Below the pieces are notes generated by a model. That model made no database searches and was not told the DNA's origin. It saw nothing but the letters and a program-made list of their open reading frames with translations. A stretch of DNA of 64,000 nt from Chionoecetes opilio (lineage: Eukaryota > Arthropoda > Malacostraca > Decapoda > Majidae), in contig JACEEZ010018148.1 in assembly GCA_016584305.1 (NCBI GenBank), positions 370,183-434,182 on the forward strand, written 5' to 3'. The position numbers were made by a program, and so were the translations under genes. Below are positions 1 through 9,251 of this stretch, piece by piece. How positions within the stretch are numbered: position 1 is the first letter of the stretch; every line of letters begins with the position of its first letter.

Positions 1-361
1 TACAGTGTGTTGAGAGAGACAGTGACTCAGTTGTGTAGTGGGCGTGCCCCCCGTGTGAGAGACAGTGACTCAATTGTGTAGTGGGTGTGCCCCAGTGTGA
101 GAGACAGTGACTCAATCAATTGTGTAGTGGGCGTGCCCCAGAGTGAGAGACAGAGACGTTGACTCGAGGGTGGGCCTGCGTCACCCCCGTGTGAGACTGA
201 AAGTGACTTTGTACAGTGGGTAATAGTAGTGTGGGAAATAAAGCCGTGCACAGCAGAATAATTGTTTCTCTTCAATCCTTCCCGTCTCCTCCATAGCCCC
301 GAGCAGTTTGTGGTGTGACGAAGTTGAGAGGGGTGGATTGCCTGCCCCCCCTCCTTCGTTA
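1..361 (+). mobile_element. Probable LTR (partial or solo) with internal tandem repeat
   Basis: The first ~140 bases repeat a roughly 42-bp unit (GTGACTCAATTGTGTAGTGG and neighbours) about four times. Further on there is an AATAAA at about 237, then a pyrimidine-rich stretch, and the segment closes with CCTTCGTTACA at 361. Immediately after it, the sequence resumes inside a dispersed repeat seen elsewhere in the window (around 31150), which marks 361 as an insertion boundary. An R-U5-like layout ending in CA fits the 3' part of an LTR. The 5' end lies outside the window, so the superfamily cannot be named. Confidence 0.4.
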
Positions 362-475
362 CAGTACCGTTTCCATTAAAAACACTATCTCCACCAGAAA
401 AAGCACTAAAACTTTGCCGGGAAACATTAGTTAGAGCCTCATAGGTTTTAATGAAACCTAACCTAACCTTATAGG
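362..475 (+). repeat. Dispersed palindromic repeat piece with CCTAACC tract
   Basis: Contains the block ATCTCCACCAGAAAAAGCAC followed by a hairpin-forming GGTTTTAATGAAACC and CCTAACCTAACC. The same block recurs near 7680, 8750, 15070, 31170, 31920 and 54690, so this is one member of a dispersed family. It is cut by the LTR-like end on the left and by the hAT-type element on the right. Confidence 0.6.
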
Positions 476-746
476 CAGGGCTTGAAAACGAAATTATTTT
501 TCAAACGGTTCGTTCCGATCAGAAACAGTATTATTAACGTTTCGTTTTTCGTTCCTCCTCCAAACATAACGTTTCTGAACCGGTTAGAAAGAAATTTAAA
601 CCGGTTAGAACGTTATTCTCAAACAATGTATTGAATATGCTATTAGCCCTAATAAATAATAATGCCTATACATGTCTACATTCTTATAGATGGTAATAAA
701 GCCATACATTTCATGATGTACAGTATCCAACAAAATCAAACCCTTG

Positions 747-1187
747 AGGCCATGTCACACGAGCAATATTTTCCGGCATCTTTTGGTATCTTGCTACCAA
801 AAGATGCCCGCACTGGTGGCAAAAGGTGCGCAACTTGTCACACGGCGTTTCGGCTACCAGCATCTTCCTACCAGAGTAGCTAAGATCTTATTCTTCTATC
901 TTAGCTATACTGATTCTACTGGCATCTATAAAATGTCCTTCCCTCTTCACATTTCCCTTGAGATAACCATAAATAAACCTTGCTTGAATTCCTAAATCAA
1001 GTAAAAATAACACACATTATTCCCGATTCTATAGTAAAAACACACGCAGCCTATTAAATGCCTATTAAATTTAAGTTTTTATCAACATTTTCTGTCATAA
1101 CTTTTCATCAACAACTCAAAATTTAACTATATATTATATATTATCTAAATCATACGTTAAAAAAATTTAATATATATTGTATATATA

Positions 1188-1257
<70 letters not shown>

Positions 1258-1520
1258 ATAAACAAAATGGTATTTTTTCCTCTTTTTTGCCCTTATTTTC
1301 TCCCTTTCGAAGCCAAACCTTCCCTAAACAGGGAAATTGTCCTGCATCTGGCACCACAGGCTCCAAAATGTAAACAAGGATGCCGGTACTGGTGGCAAAA
1401 TAACGAACATGCGCGACTCTGCGTTTGTTACCAAAAGATGCCGGTATCAGGCGTCAAATGATGCCTGATACGCTTTTGCTACCAAAAGATGCCGGAAAAA
1501 GTGTCCGTGTGACATGGCCT
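747..1520. mobile_element. MITE with long inverted repeats, possibly Harbinger-type
   Basis: AGGCCATGTCACACG at 747 is mirrored at the right end (1520), and similarity continues for about 40 bases into GGCATCTTTTGGTA. Internal repeats of CTACCAAAAGATGCC flank an (AT)n run. The flanking triplets TTG and TTA are close to a 3-bp TTA duplication. A badly degraded relative lies near 26200-26330. No coding capacity is visible. Confidence 0.65.
1188..1255. repeat. (AT)n microsatellite
   Basis: About 65 bases of nearly pure TA dinucleotide inside the MITE. Reading frames across it translate to alternating Tyr-Ile and are not genes. Confidence 0.95.
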
Positions 1521-2037
1521 TTAGATGTCGTAAGAACTATATTATTATACGACTAAAATAAGGCAGCAGATTTGCATATACAATACAGGAAGCGTGGTGT
1601 AGGGTCTGCAATCTCAGTTGCCGTAAAGACTTGAATCACTAATTATTTATTAATATTATATGTGGCAAAAAATACATTAATTCGTAATATCACCAACCCA
1701 CTAATTAAATAAACCTAATCAATGGCTACATGTGGCACTCCAAGGACTCGAACCTAGGACACTCACATCAAAATTCGGTGCACCAAGCATTAGGCTATGA
1801 ACACAGTTAAAAGTTTAAGCACATACTCACGATATATTATTCATTTTCGAATACTGGATATTAATCTCAGCATGTTCTTAAACCCAACTGCAGTATCATA
1901 GCTAAACTATTGCACGAATGGAAGGTGTAATAAAATAAGGGAACGTGATGCATATCACGAAGACAAAAATTCATAATTATAAAAGGTAAAAAATAGTTAC
2001 TCTTCACAAATTAAATGAAAAGTGGTGCATATGATAC

Positions 2038-3050
2038 TACAGGGAAGTCCCGTTATACGAGCATTCTGTATACGAGAATTCAATGATATGAGATGCGTAA
2101 ATTAGGGTCTATTTTCAATATACGAGATCAAAAATCCAATGCTACGACATTCAAACTGGGGTGAGTAAAATTATCAAGTTATTTACTAAAGTAAATTACA
2201 AGTTATTTACTAAAGTAAATTACAAGTTATTTACTAAAATTATGAAGTCATTTACTGACTGTATGATTTTACCTAAGGTTGTACTATAATTATCAATCTG
2301 AAAATATGATAATTCTGGTGGCTCGGTACGACAATGTGGCCTACAAAAGTTTACATCACTGGACGATGTACAATGATCCAGATGCGCAGAGACGAGTTTG
2401 TGGGCAGTGGAAGAGGTCTGCGCACCCCTCCCTTGTCCCTTACCTACCCTACCCTCTCGAGTCTATTGTATCACACGGCGTCCCCAACAGTACATACAAC
2501 GTCTTTTTTGCTTGTATGTATTGTGCCTTGCACAATCCAGCACAGCCAGACCCAATCCAGGGCCAGCACCGAGGATCTTTCCTCTTTCCCAAGTGATCAA
2601 GGGGAGGAGGAAGAACTCTAACCCAGTCATCCCTGCAAACGCAGTCACCGCTGTTTTCTCGAGCCTCGGAGAGAGAAAACAGGGACTCTCAGCTGGCTAC
2701 GTGCCAGCTTCCTGTCTCCCCACACAACATTACCACTTGTGAGTGTTATGTATGTTTTATGTTTAATTAATGTGCAGTTATGTTATTTTGTGTGCTATTT
2801 TCTCTTTTAGAATGCTTTTTCTACAGAATAGGTAGTACAGTGTGGGTAATATAGACGCTGTGTGTTTGTCGTGTTTGCTATAGTTTATTTTAGCTTGAAA
2901 AATGTCTTTTTTTTTTCTTTTTTTTAATTGATGGGGTTCTGGAACCAAACCTATATTTTACCATTAGTTATGTGTTTCGTTATACGAGATTTCGCTTTAC
3001 GAGTATGCCAGGTGGAACCTAACTGCTCGTATCTTCGGGACTTCCCTGTA
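2038..3050. mobile_element. Tc1/mariner-type (pogo/Tigger-like) MITE, copy A
   Basis: Bounded by TA plus CAGGGAAGTCCCGTTATACG on the left and the matching inverted end finishing TTCCCTGTA on the right. Further TATACGAG motifs lie just inside each end. A second copy with the same ends sits at 59530-60302 in a KCTD3 intron. This copy has an extra threefold repeat of TTATTTACTAAAGTAAATTA near 2185 and a GC-rich interior at 2380-2650. The TA target and terminal sequence suggest pogo/Tigger. No intact transposase is present. Confidence 0.75.
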
Positions 3051-3375
3051 TTTGAAACAAAACCACATCGTTAATTGCCAAGTGAACAAATACAGTAGAC
3101 TTAATTGATGTATGTATGACATGTAATACATTATGTATTTACTTAAATCATTTGGCTACTGGAAGTGAAAATGGATTAGTGACCAAATATATGGCATGGA
3201 ACGAAAAAATAACGTTTTTAACCGGTTACAAGGATTTCAAAATAGCGTTTTTGCTCCGGAACAGTAAATATGATAACGTTTTCGTTTTCGTTTTTGTTCC
3301 GAGCATAATTTCTTTCGTTTCGGTTTTCGTTTTCGTTCCCTTAAACCGTTTCCAAGCCCTGCTTATAGGTTAGGT

Positions 3376-3479
3376 CATAGACCACTATATCTCTGGACTG
3401 TTCACACGACAATGTTTTGAAATTGCCAGGCTGCATAGCGGCCCGCGGCCCGCCCGACAAAGAGATATAGTGGTCTATG
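3376..3479. mobile_element. Small 104-bp inverted-repeat MITE
   Basis: CATAGACCACTATATCTCT at the left is mirrored as AGAGATATAGTGGTCTATG at the right, around a GC-rich core (GCGGCCCGCGGCCCGCC). The same end occurs at about 7568-7578 and as a collapsed perfect palindrome at 32032-32067, so it is a repeat family. Confidence 0.6.
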
Positions 3480-3494
3480 GACTATCATATACAG

Positions 3495-6187
3495 TAGGGT
3501 GTCCCATGATCATAGAGGGAAAAAATTAAACATGTTTTTTTCACTTGCTCGTGTTTTACTTCTGTTCACACATGCATAAGAAGAGTTCCTGTGAAATTAG
3601 ATGAAATTCGGAGAATATTTAGGGGTCGCGACAAACTGAACAATTTTCTAATAACCTTCAAAAACAAAGAAAAAACTCAAAACATCTCACATTTTTAGAA
3701 AGAAACTTATAAGGAAACCAAAACAGACAGTTTTCATTGTTTCCATTCAGAAAGCCTTCTTTTGAAGGTCCTCCTTCTTTTCCCGCCCCACAAGTTTCCG
3801 ATGGTGGTGGACTAACTGGAGGAGATACTTCTCCTGTGCGGCCGACTTCGTGGACCCCAGGTAGCGCTGGACTAGGGCGATGCCCCGCTCCGCGGCATCG
3901 TTGACCACTCGGAGGCCAAGTGCCCGTTTCCGAGCGTCCTTGAATCGGTCGTCCTCCTCCCACAATGCCGGGTCCTTTGCCAGGAAGCCCTCGTCCGCGT
4001 CGAGTTTCTGAAAGAAGGACTGTGTCTTCGAAGTGACGAAGGACGAGAGGGAGGAAGACATCGTCATCTTTTTTCCCTCCAATCGCTTGAGTTCCTTCTT
4101 CGAGGCGGGCTTGTCCAATGCCTCGACCATCTGCTTCTTCTCCTCCACATCAATCTTGAGTCGAAGAAGGCCAGTCCCGCGTTTTCCTTGGAAACGTACC
4201 ACAGGTGGCGTCGCAGGGCTTGTTCTGCTGCCTTGGCAACGGTTTGGTCAGGGTATGTCTTGAGGATCTCGAGGAAGAGCACGTCGTTCAACGGAGCTTT
4301 CACAGAGATCGGTGCCTCATGCCATTACTTGCAGTACACCAGAGCAACGAAGAGGGCCACTCGTTCCACTCCGGCCTTCTCTCGACCAGTCAGCGACAGC
4401 TGGGATTTCAGCATCTGAAGCTTGAGGCAGTAGATGGCCTTGGCCATCCACCAGGCTTGATGGAGAGCTCCAGGACGGCGGAATGGTTTGGCTGGACCTT
4501 CACCACCGAGGAACAGGTAGAAGAGACGGAGAAGTTCTTCATAGTCCTCCCTGGGATGGTTCTTCGACATCAGAGCCTCCTTCAGGAAGGCCAATGCGTC
4601 GTCCTTCAGCTTGCTGGCAGTGTCATTGGTGGCGAAGAACTCTACGAGGTCCTCCGATGTTTCCACCGTCTCTCTGTGAGGAATCCACGAAGGACCATCG
4701 ATCACGGAGTCGTTTGAAGATTCCAATGTCAGGACCAGAGGAAGAGCCGAGGCTGGCTTCGAAGACATCCTTGAGGATCACCTCGTGGACATGATGGCGG
4801 CAGGCCAACCAAAGCAAGCTTCGTCTGAGTTCTTGCTCAATCCGAATGCAAGCACCTTGCACCATGCCAGTATTCGAAGCCATGGTGTCGAAACAGAAGG
4901 CGATGATCTTGTCCCTGACGCCCGCTTCGTCCACCTCCTTCAAGACCACTGCAGCCACGTTTCTGCCAGTCGAATCCGAGCTTGCCGGGACCCCAAGAAG
5001 GAACTCTGCGTCATCTTCCCCTGTGAGGAGGACGGCGATGCGGTCCTCCGTATCGCCAGAGAGGGACGGGAGGAGTTTTCCGTCCCAATGCAGGACCAAC
5101 CTCTCAGGTATCCCCTGGTTCCGCAGTTCCACGATCTTCTCGGCGGCTTGCTCTCTCCCCGCAATTCATGCTCGATGGACCGTACTCTTCGAGACCGCCA
5201 TACTCCCAATGTCCGTTCCAAGAACTTGAGCGGTAGCTGCGAACGTTGACGTTGCTTGCCGCACCGACAACTTCTCTCGATCCCAAGTTGAAATGAGGTT
5301 AAGATCCTTCACGGAGATCGATGGCGACTGTTTGAGTTTTTTCCTCTGGCTTCGAGATCCACGAGCCGGTGATGACGTCGTCGACACAGGACTGCTGCTG
5401 CTGCTACTGCTTTGGCTTGGGATTTCCGCCCTTTCAGTCAGCCTGGCAATGTCGCTGTCTTCACGTTCCCGGAGCCTCTCGAGTCGAATTCCGCGCTCGA
5501 CCTGCTTCTCCACCTTCTTCGCTGTCACGAGGTCAATTCCAGCCATGGATGATTCCCCTCTGTCTTCTCTCTGACTCCGTAGGAACTCCTTGTCCTCGTC
5601 CTTCACGTCTGCCCGTTGGAGAGAGGAGGAGGGTGCGAGGTCGAAGATTTCTTGGAGGTCTCCTTTGAAAATCTCCTCATCCATACGATGTTTCGGCCTG
5701 TCTTTGTTCTTGTTCTTCTTGAGGTCATTGTACGCCTTTACCAGCTTTGACAGCTTCGTGCCGGCGTGTATTACTGTAGTTGTCGGAATCCCGGCGCGCG
5801 ATCAGAAGGGGAGAACCTCCTCCACCACCGCCTTCCTGCTCCCGCTCGCCGTCTTCCCCATCTCCCGGTGGTGGTGGTAGTAGCGGAGGAGGACCTGCTC
5901 CTTCGATGGTAACCGGGCTCCGGTGTTTTCATCGATTGGAGCCTTGTCGATCAGCCAAAGATTACTAGCGGCTCTTGTTGCCATGTTGATAACCTGAGGG
6001 AGAAAAAAAGTGGAAATTTAGAAAAATCCTGAAATTCGAGTCACGTCACCTAAATGTTCACTTTGTCGGGACCCCTAAATATTACTCAATTCGCCCTAAA
6101 TTTCAACGCAATACTGTTTTACTATGAGAGAACCGGAATAACACGAGCGTGCAACATTTCAAAACTTTTGCATTTTGGGACACCCTA
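3495..6187 (-). mobile_element. Uncharacterised 2.7-kb DNA transposon with 8-bp TSD
   Basis: The termini are TAGGGTGTCCCA (3495-3506) and its exact inverse TGGGACACCCTA (6176-6187). They are flanked by a perfect 8-bp direct repeat ATATACAG at 3487-3494 and 6188-6195. A shared subterminal CTCGTGTT motif lies inside both ends. The element is filled by one broken minus-strand ORF (see 3747-5984). The 8-bp duplication points to hAT, P or a related cut-and-paste lineage, but the protein is not a standard hAT transposase that I recognise. The right-hand target duplication overlaps the left end of the adjacent Tc1 element, so this element inserted after it. Confidence 0.75.
3747..5984 (-). pseudogene. 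Broken ORF of an uncharacterised DDE-like protein family
   Basis: Read on the minus strand from an ATG at 5984, one frame runs to about 4690, interrupted by TGA codons after residues VLPF (about 5802) and STVHRA (about 5166). It then shifts frame near 4660-4700, meets a TAA at about 4325 and shifts again near 4180 before ending at 3747. Similar uncharacterised proteins recur in arthropod proteomes (from memory, not searched). Visible motifs in order: an acidic/basic coiled region, a helix-rich segment ending STVHRA, HWDGK (about 5084), FDTMASNTG (about 4885), LACRHHVHE (about 4800, a C-x2-H) and C-terminal VNDAAERGIALVQ (about 3900). Two spaced Asp residues followed by C-x2-H resemble the RNase H-fold transposases of the hAT, P and Mutator groups; that reading is an inference. 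Three stops and two frameshifts make it inactive. No corrected protein is given. Confidence 0.65.
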
Positions 6188-6192
6188 ATATA

Positions 6193-6742
6193 CAGTACTC
6201 GTCAAAAGTATGCGGCGCCCTGCTCCCGCCCCCGCACAACAAACAATACAAGGACATTTATAGAAAATAATGTATTATAATTACCTTTTAATACTTGGTT
6301 GGGTGGCCTTTTCTCTTCTTCACGGCTTGGAGACGTCGGGGTAGGAAAGAGCTAGGTTTCTTAGGTGTTCAGGTGAGATGTTTACCCAGGACTCACGGAT
6401 GGCCTTTTCGAGCTTGGGTGTGGAGCTGACGTCTTTCCCCTGCAGATCCTTCTTGACCATGTGCCAAAGGTTCTCAATTGGGTTGAGGTCCGGGCTGTTA
6501 CCTGGCCAATCCTTTATGAAGGGTACCATGCAGTCATCAAGCCACTGAGTGACAGATTTGGCATTGTGAGCAGGAGCACCGTCCTGTTGAAATACACTGG
6601 CACGTGTGAGCTCGAAAAAATCTGGCAAATGTTCACAAAGCTGCTCCAGGTAAACAGCTTGATTCACTTTAAGGTTTTTAGGAAGCACAACAAGCTTGCC
6701 TAAACCTCTGCCAGAGAAACAACCCCTTCTTGACGAGTACTG
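6193..6742 (-). mobile_element. Internally deleted Tc1-like element
   Basis: Ends CAGTACTCGTCAA (from 6193) and TTGACGAGTACTG (to 6742) are inverted and flanked by TA at 6191-6192 and 6743-6744. At 550 bp it is much shorter than a 1.3-1.7 kb autonomous Tc1. It retains only the 3' part of the transposase on the minus strand. Confidence 0.85.
6320..6688 (-). pseudogene. Tc1-like transposase, C-terminal fragment
   Basis: The translation carries the Tc1/mariner catalytic signature FQQDGAPAH followed by PGNSPDLNPIENLW, i.e. the second Asp and the final Glu of the DDE triad. The spacing is typical of Tc1 (roughly DD34E). The N-terminal helix-turn-helix half and the first catalytic Asp are missing, so the product cannot be a working transposase. 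It lies inside matching terminal repeats, so it is a deletion derivative and not a host gene. Confidence 0.85.
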
Positions 6743-6744
6743 TA

Positions 6745-7473
6745 GACTGGTTTATCAGTATATATGATATACTGTAATCTTCGTAAATGTTTGTTCTGTA
6801 ATATCAAATAAAAAACAGTAAAACACGCTAAAGAAATGCCATTACGAGACTGAAGAAATATGCATGAACTTCAACTCTTCGCCATTTAAAACTTTGCGAG
6901 TCAACTTTTATCATGAAGGGTATCAATTTCTATTGATACCCTCGCAATTTTATTAGCTTTCCATTGTTATATTTCGTTTTCTGATATATGAATTAGAACC
7001 ATGCATAAATTAGCACTAAATAAATAAATAAAATCATCAATCGGGTAATTTTCCCGATTGATGATGTTATTTATTTACTTATATATTTCGTTTTCTGATA
7101 AATGAATTAGCACCATGTATAAAGTAGCGTTAACTAAATAAATAACCTCATCAATCGGGAAAATTACCCGATTGATGATTTTATTTATTTATTAAACGCT
7201 AATTTATGCATGGTTCTAATTCATTTATCAGAAAACGAAATATATCAATGGAAAGCTAATAAAATTGCACTTCTATTGATACCCTTCATGATAAAAGTTG
7301 ACTCGCAAAATTTTAAATGGCGAAGAGTTGAAGTGAATATTAAGTTAATGCATATTTCTTCAGAGTCTCGTAATGGCATTTCTTTAGCGTGTTTTACTGT
7401 TTTTTATTTGATAATATTATAGAACAAACATTTACGAAGATTACAGTATATCATATATGCTGATAAACCAGTC
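6745..7473. mobile_element. Foldback-type MITE: near-complete 730-bp palindrome
   Basis: GACTGGTTTATCAG begins at 6745 and its inverse CTGATAAACCAGTC ends at 7473. The two ~330-bp arms match along nearly their whole length (for example AATCTTCGTAAATGTTTGTT on the left is mirrored near 7420). TA dinucleotides flank both ends (6743-6744 and 7474-7475). The centre holds smaller hairpins (ATCATCAATCGGG with CCCGATTGATGAT, twice). No coding potential is seen. It abuts the Tc1 element directly, and the two share the TA between them. Confidence 0.8.
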
Positions 7474-8560
7474 TATATGATCCGTATATATATATGAATC
7501 CGAGCGGCCCTCAGACTTAAGGGCCATTGTGCAACAGGCCGATATTCCGTGCGCAGTCCAGACTTACAGTGGTCTATGGTTAGGTATATTTTGTGGTTAA
7601 GGTTAGGCTAGGTTTCAATTAAAACCTATAAGGTTAGGTTAGGTTTTATTAAAACCTATAAGACCCTGACTGATTTTTCCCGGCAAAGTTTTAGTGCTTT
7701 TTCTGGTGGAGATAGTGTTTTTAATGGAAACTCTTCCATCTCAATTAGAAGAAACACCTATTGTAGGCTAGGAAAAAATAGTCGGTGTCTCTGAAAACGA
7801 CCGCGAAGTCCTCGTCCATTATAACCCCCCTCTCTCCCAAAACAAGCTTGGGGACCTGGGCGAATGCAGAATGCACGATATTTGGCTGGGGTATAAAATA
7901 TGTGTCACAACCAAATAGTTTATGAGTTAGGGTTGTTGTAAAACTTCCCTAGATCTAGGGAAAATGGATTGAATTTCTTCTAAGTCCAGAGACGTGAACC
8001 TGACGATCCTCACAAACAGAATGATGACCGGAGTGTCGAGAGACCCCCCCCCACTTAGAGCTAAGGTATAATTTTGTTAGGTTACAGATGAGGTCTAGGG
8101 AGATGGAGACCCCCGTTTGAAGGTTAGGCTAAATTAGGTAAGGTTAGATTATCATGTGATTATTGCTAGGAGGTTAGGTTAGATTATCGGGGGCGTCGAG
8201 GGAGGCAGAACCCCTCACTAGGTTATGTTAAATTTCTTAATTCAGGTTAGATTACCGAGCCCCCGCATTAGGTTACATTTTCCTAGATCTAGGAAAAATA
8301 CCCTAGATCTACGGAATTTTGGCTCCTACATAATTTCAAAAATATGTGTTTCCGGCACATTATTTGCTCCCCACCCGAAAACCCCGCATTCCCACAGGTC
8401 CCCAAGCTTGTTTGGGGGAAGGGAGAGAGTATGGGCAAACACTAGAAATTCACCGAAAGGACTATAATTTTACCAGGTCAGGTTAGGTTATATTGAGGTT
8501 TGGTTAGTATTTTTTATTTTTTTATTTCCCACTTCATTATTAAGTTTTAGAGGTATCTGA
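7474..8560. repeat. TTAGG-rich dispersed repeat tract
   Basis: No gene is seen. GGTTAGGTTAGG-like motifs recur at 7585-7650 and 8080-8270. At 7680-7830 there is a copy of the AAAGCACTAAAACTT / GACCGCGAAGTCCTCGTCC dispersed block. A CCTAGATCTAGG-type palindromic motif appears near 7950 and 8283. The short telomere-like runs are too degenerate to be a telomere. Confidence 0.6.
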
Positions 8561-8935
8561 ATGGATCTGTGAAGGTTTGGAGAAAATAAACCCAATAACA
8601 AGGGCGGGAAAGGACTCTAAAATTTTACCTTTTGCAGATGGAGATATTTTTATTTTCCAGAAACCCATTAATAGTTTTTTTTTTTTCATCACCAGCAGAT
8701 GCAGATGGAGATATTTTCATCACCAGATCCGAAGGTCGCCGTTTCTATTGATAATAATGTATCTCCATCAGAAAGATGTATCTCCATCAGAAAGAGCACT
8801 AAAATTTGGCCAGGAAATAATAGTCAGTGTATCAGAAACCAGTTTAGTGAAGGAATTGCACGAAAACAAGACTTAGTGTGCCCCGCCCCGCATTCGCCAG
8901 CCCGCCCGCCCTTGTTATTTTTATTTTGTTGTTGA
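8466..8935 (+). repeat. Half of a palindromic MITE plus dispersed block
   Basis: 8466-8633 matches one arm of the MITE at 30588-30975 (TTTTAGAGGTATCTGAATGG, GGGCGGGAAAGGACTCT). 8640-8880 is a copy of the dispersed block whose forward translation contains VSPSE and VSVSET-like words, also found at 15060-15180 and on the minus strand at 54604-54879. The shared reading frame probably reflects common ancestry of the repeat; I do not treat it as a gene. Confidence 0.55.
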
Positions 8936-9251
8936 CAATAAATCCGTAACCATAATAATATTAATTAAATCTGCCGTAAGTAGTCTTGCATGACTGAGTT
9001 TATGTCAGTAAAATGTTGTGTGTGTTGTGTGCCCTTAAGTTATAGATATGAATATCACCAATTCAATAATCATAAGGCTGGCAGATGCTTCAGCATAAAT
9101 ATCGAAGCATACAGCTGACTTTTTTTAAATGTGGTATTTTCTGGCTATAGATTATACGAATTCTCATTTATATTATTTATTTACTTTTTTGTGTGTTTTC
9201 TACTTTTTAGTACTAATTTCTTTTCTGTTCACAGATTTGTGTGACAGTAAA

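Larger units (their letters stand above)
476..3361. mobile_element. Non-autonomous hAT-type element with nested insertions
   Basis: The ends are inverted: CAGGGCTTGAAAACG at 476 and its near reverse complement ending at 3361. They are flanked by a perfect 8-bp direct repeat, CTTATAGG, at 468-475 and 3362-3369. An 8-bp target duplication and a CAGGG terminus are typical of the hAT superfamily. Subterminal regions are rich in CGTTTTCGTTCC-like motifs. No transposase of its own is visible. The interior carries two younger insertions, at 747-1520 and 2038-3050. Confidence 0.8.

Noticed and set aside
4033..5880. Plus-strand ORFs opposite the uncharacterised transposon protein
   Set aside because: They are antisense shadows of the GC-rich minus-strand coding sequence. 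Only the minus strand shows family motifs.
7585..8270. Interstitial telomere
   Set aside because: TTAGG motifs are scattered and interrupted and occur within dispersed repeats at many places in the window, so they do not mark a chromosome end.
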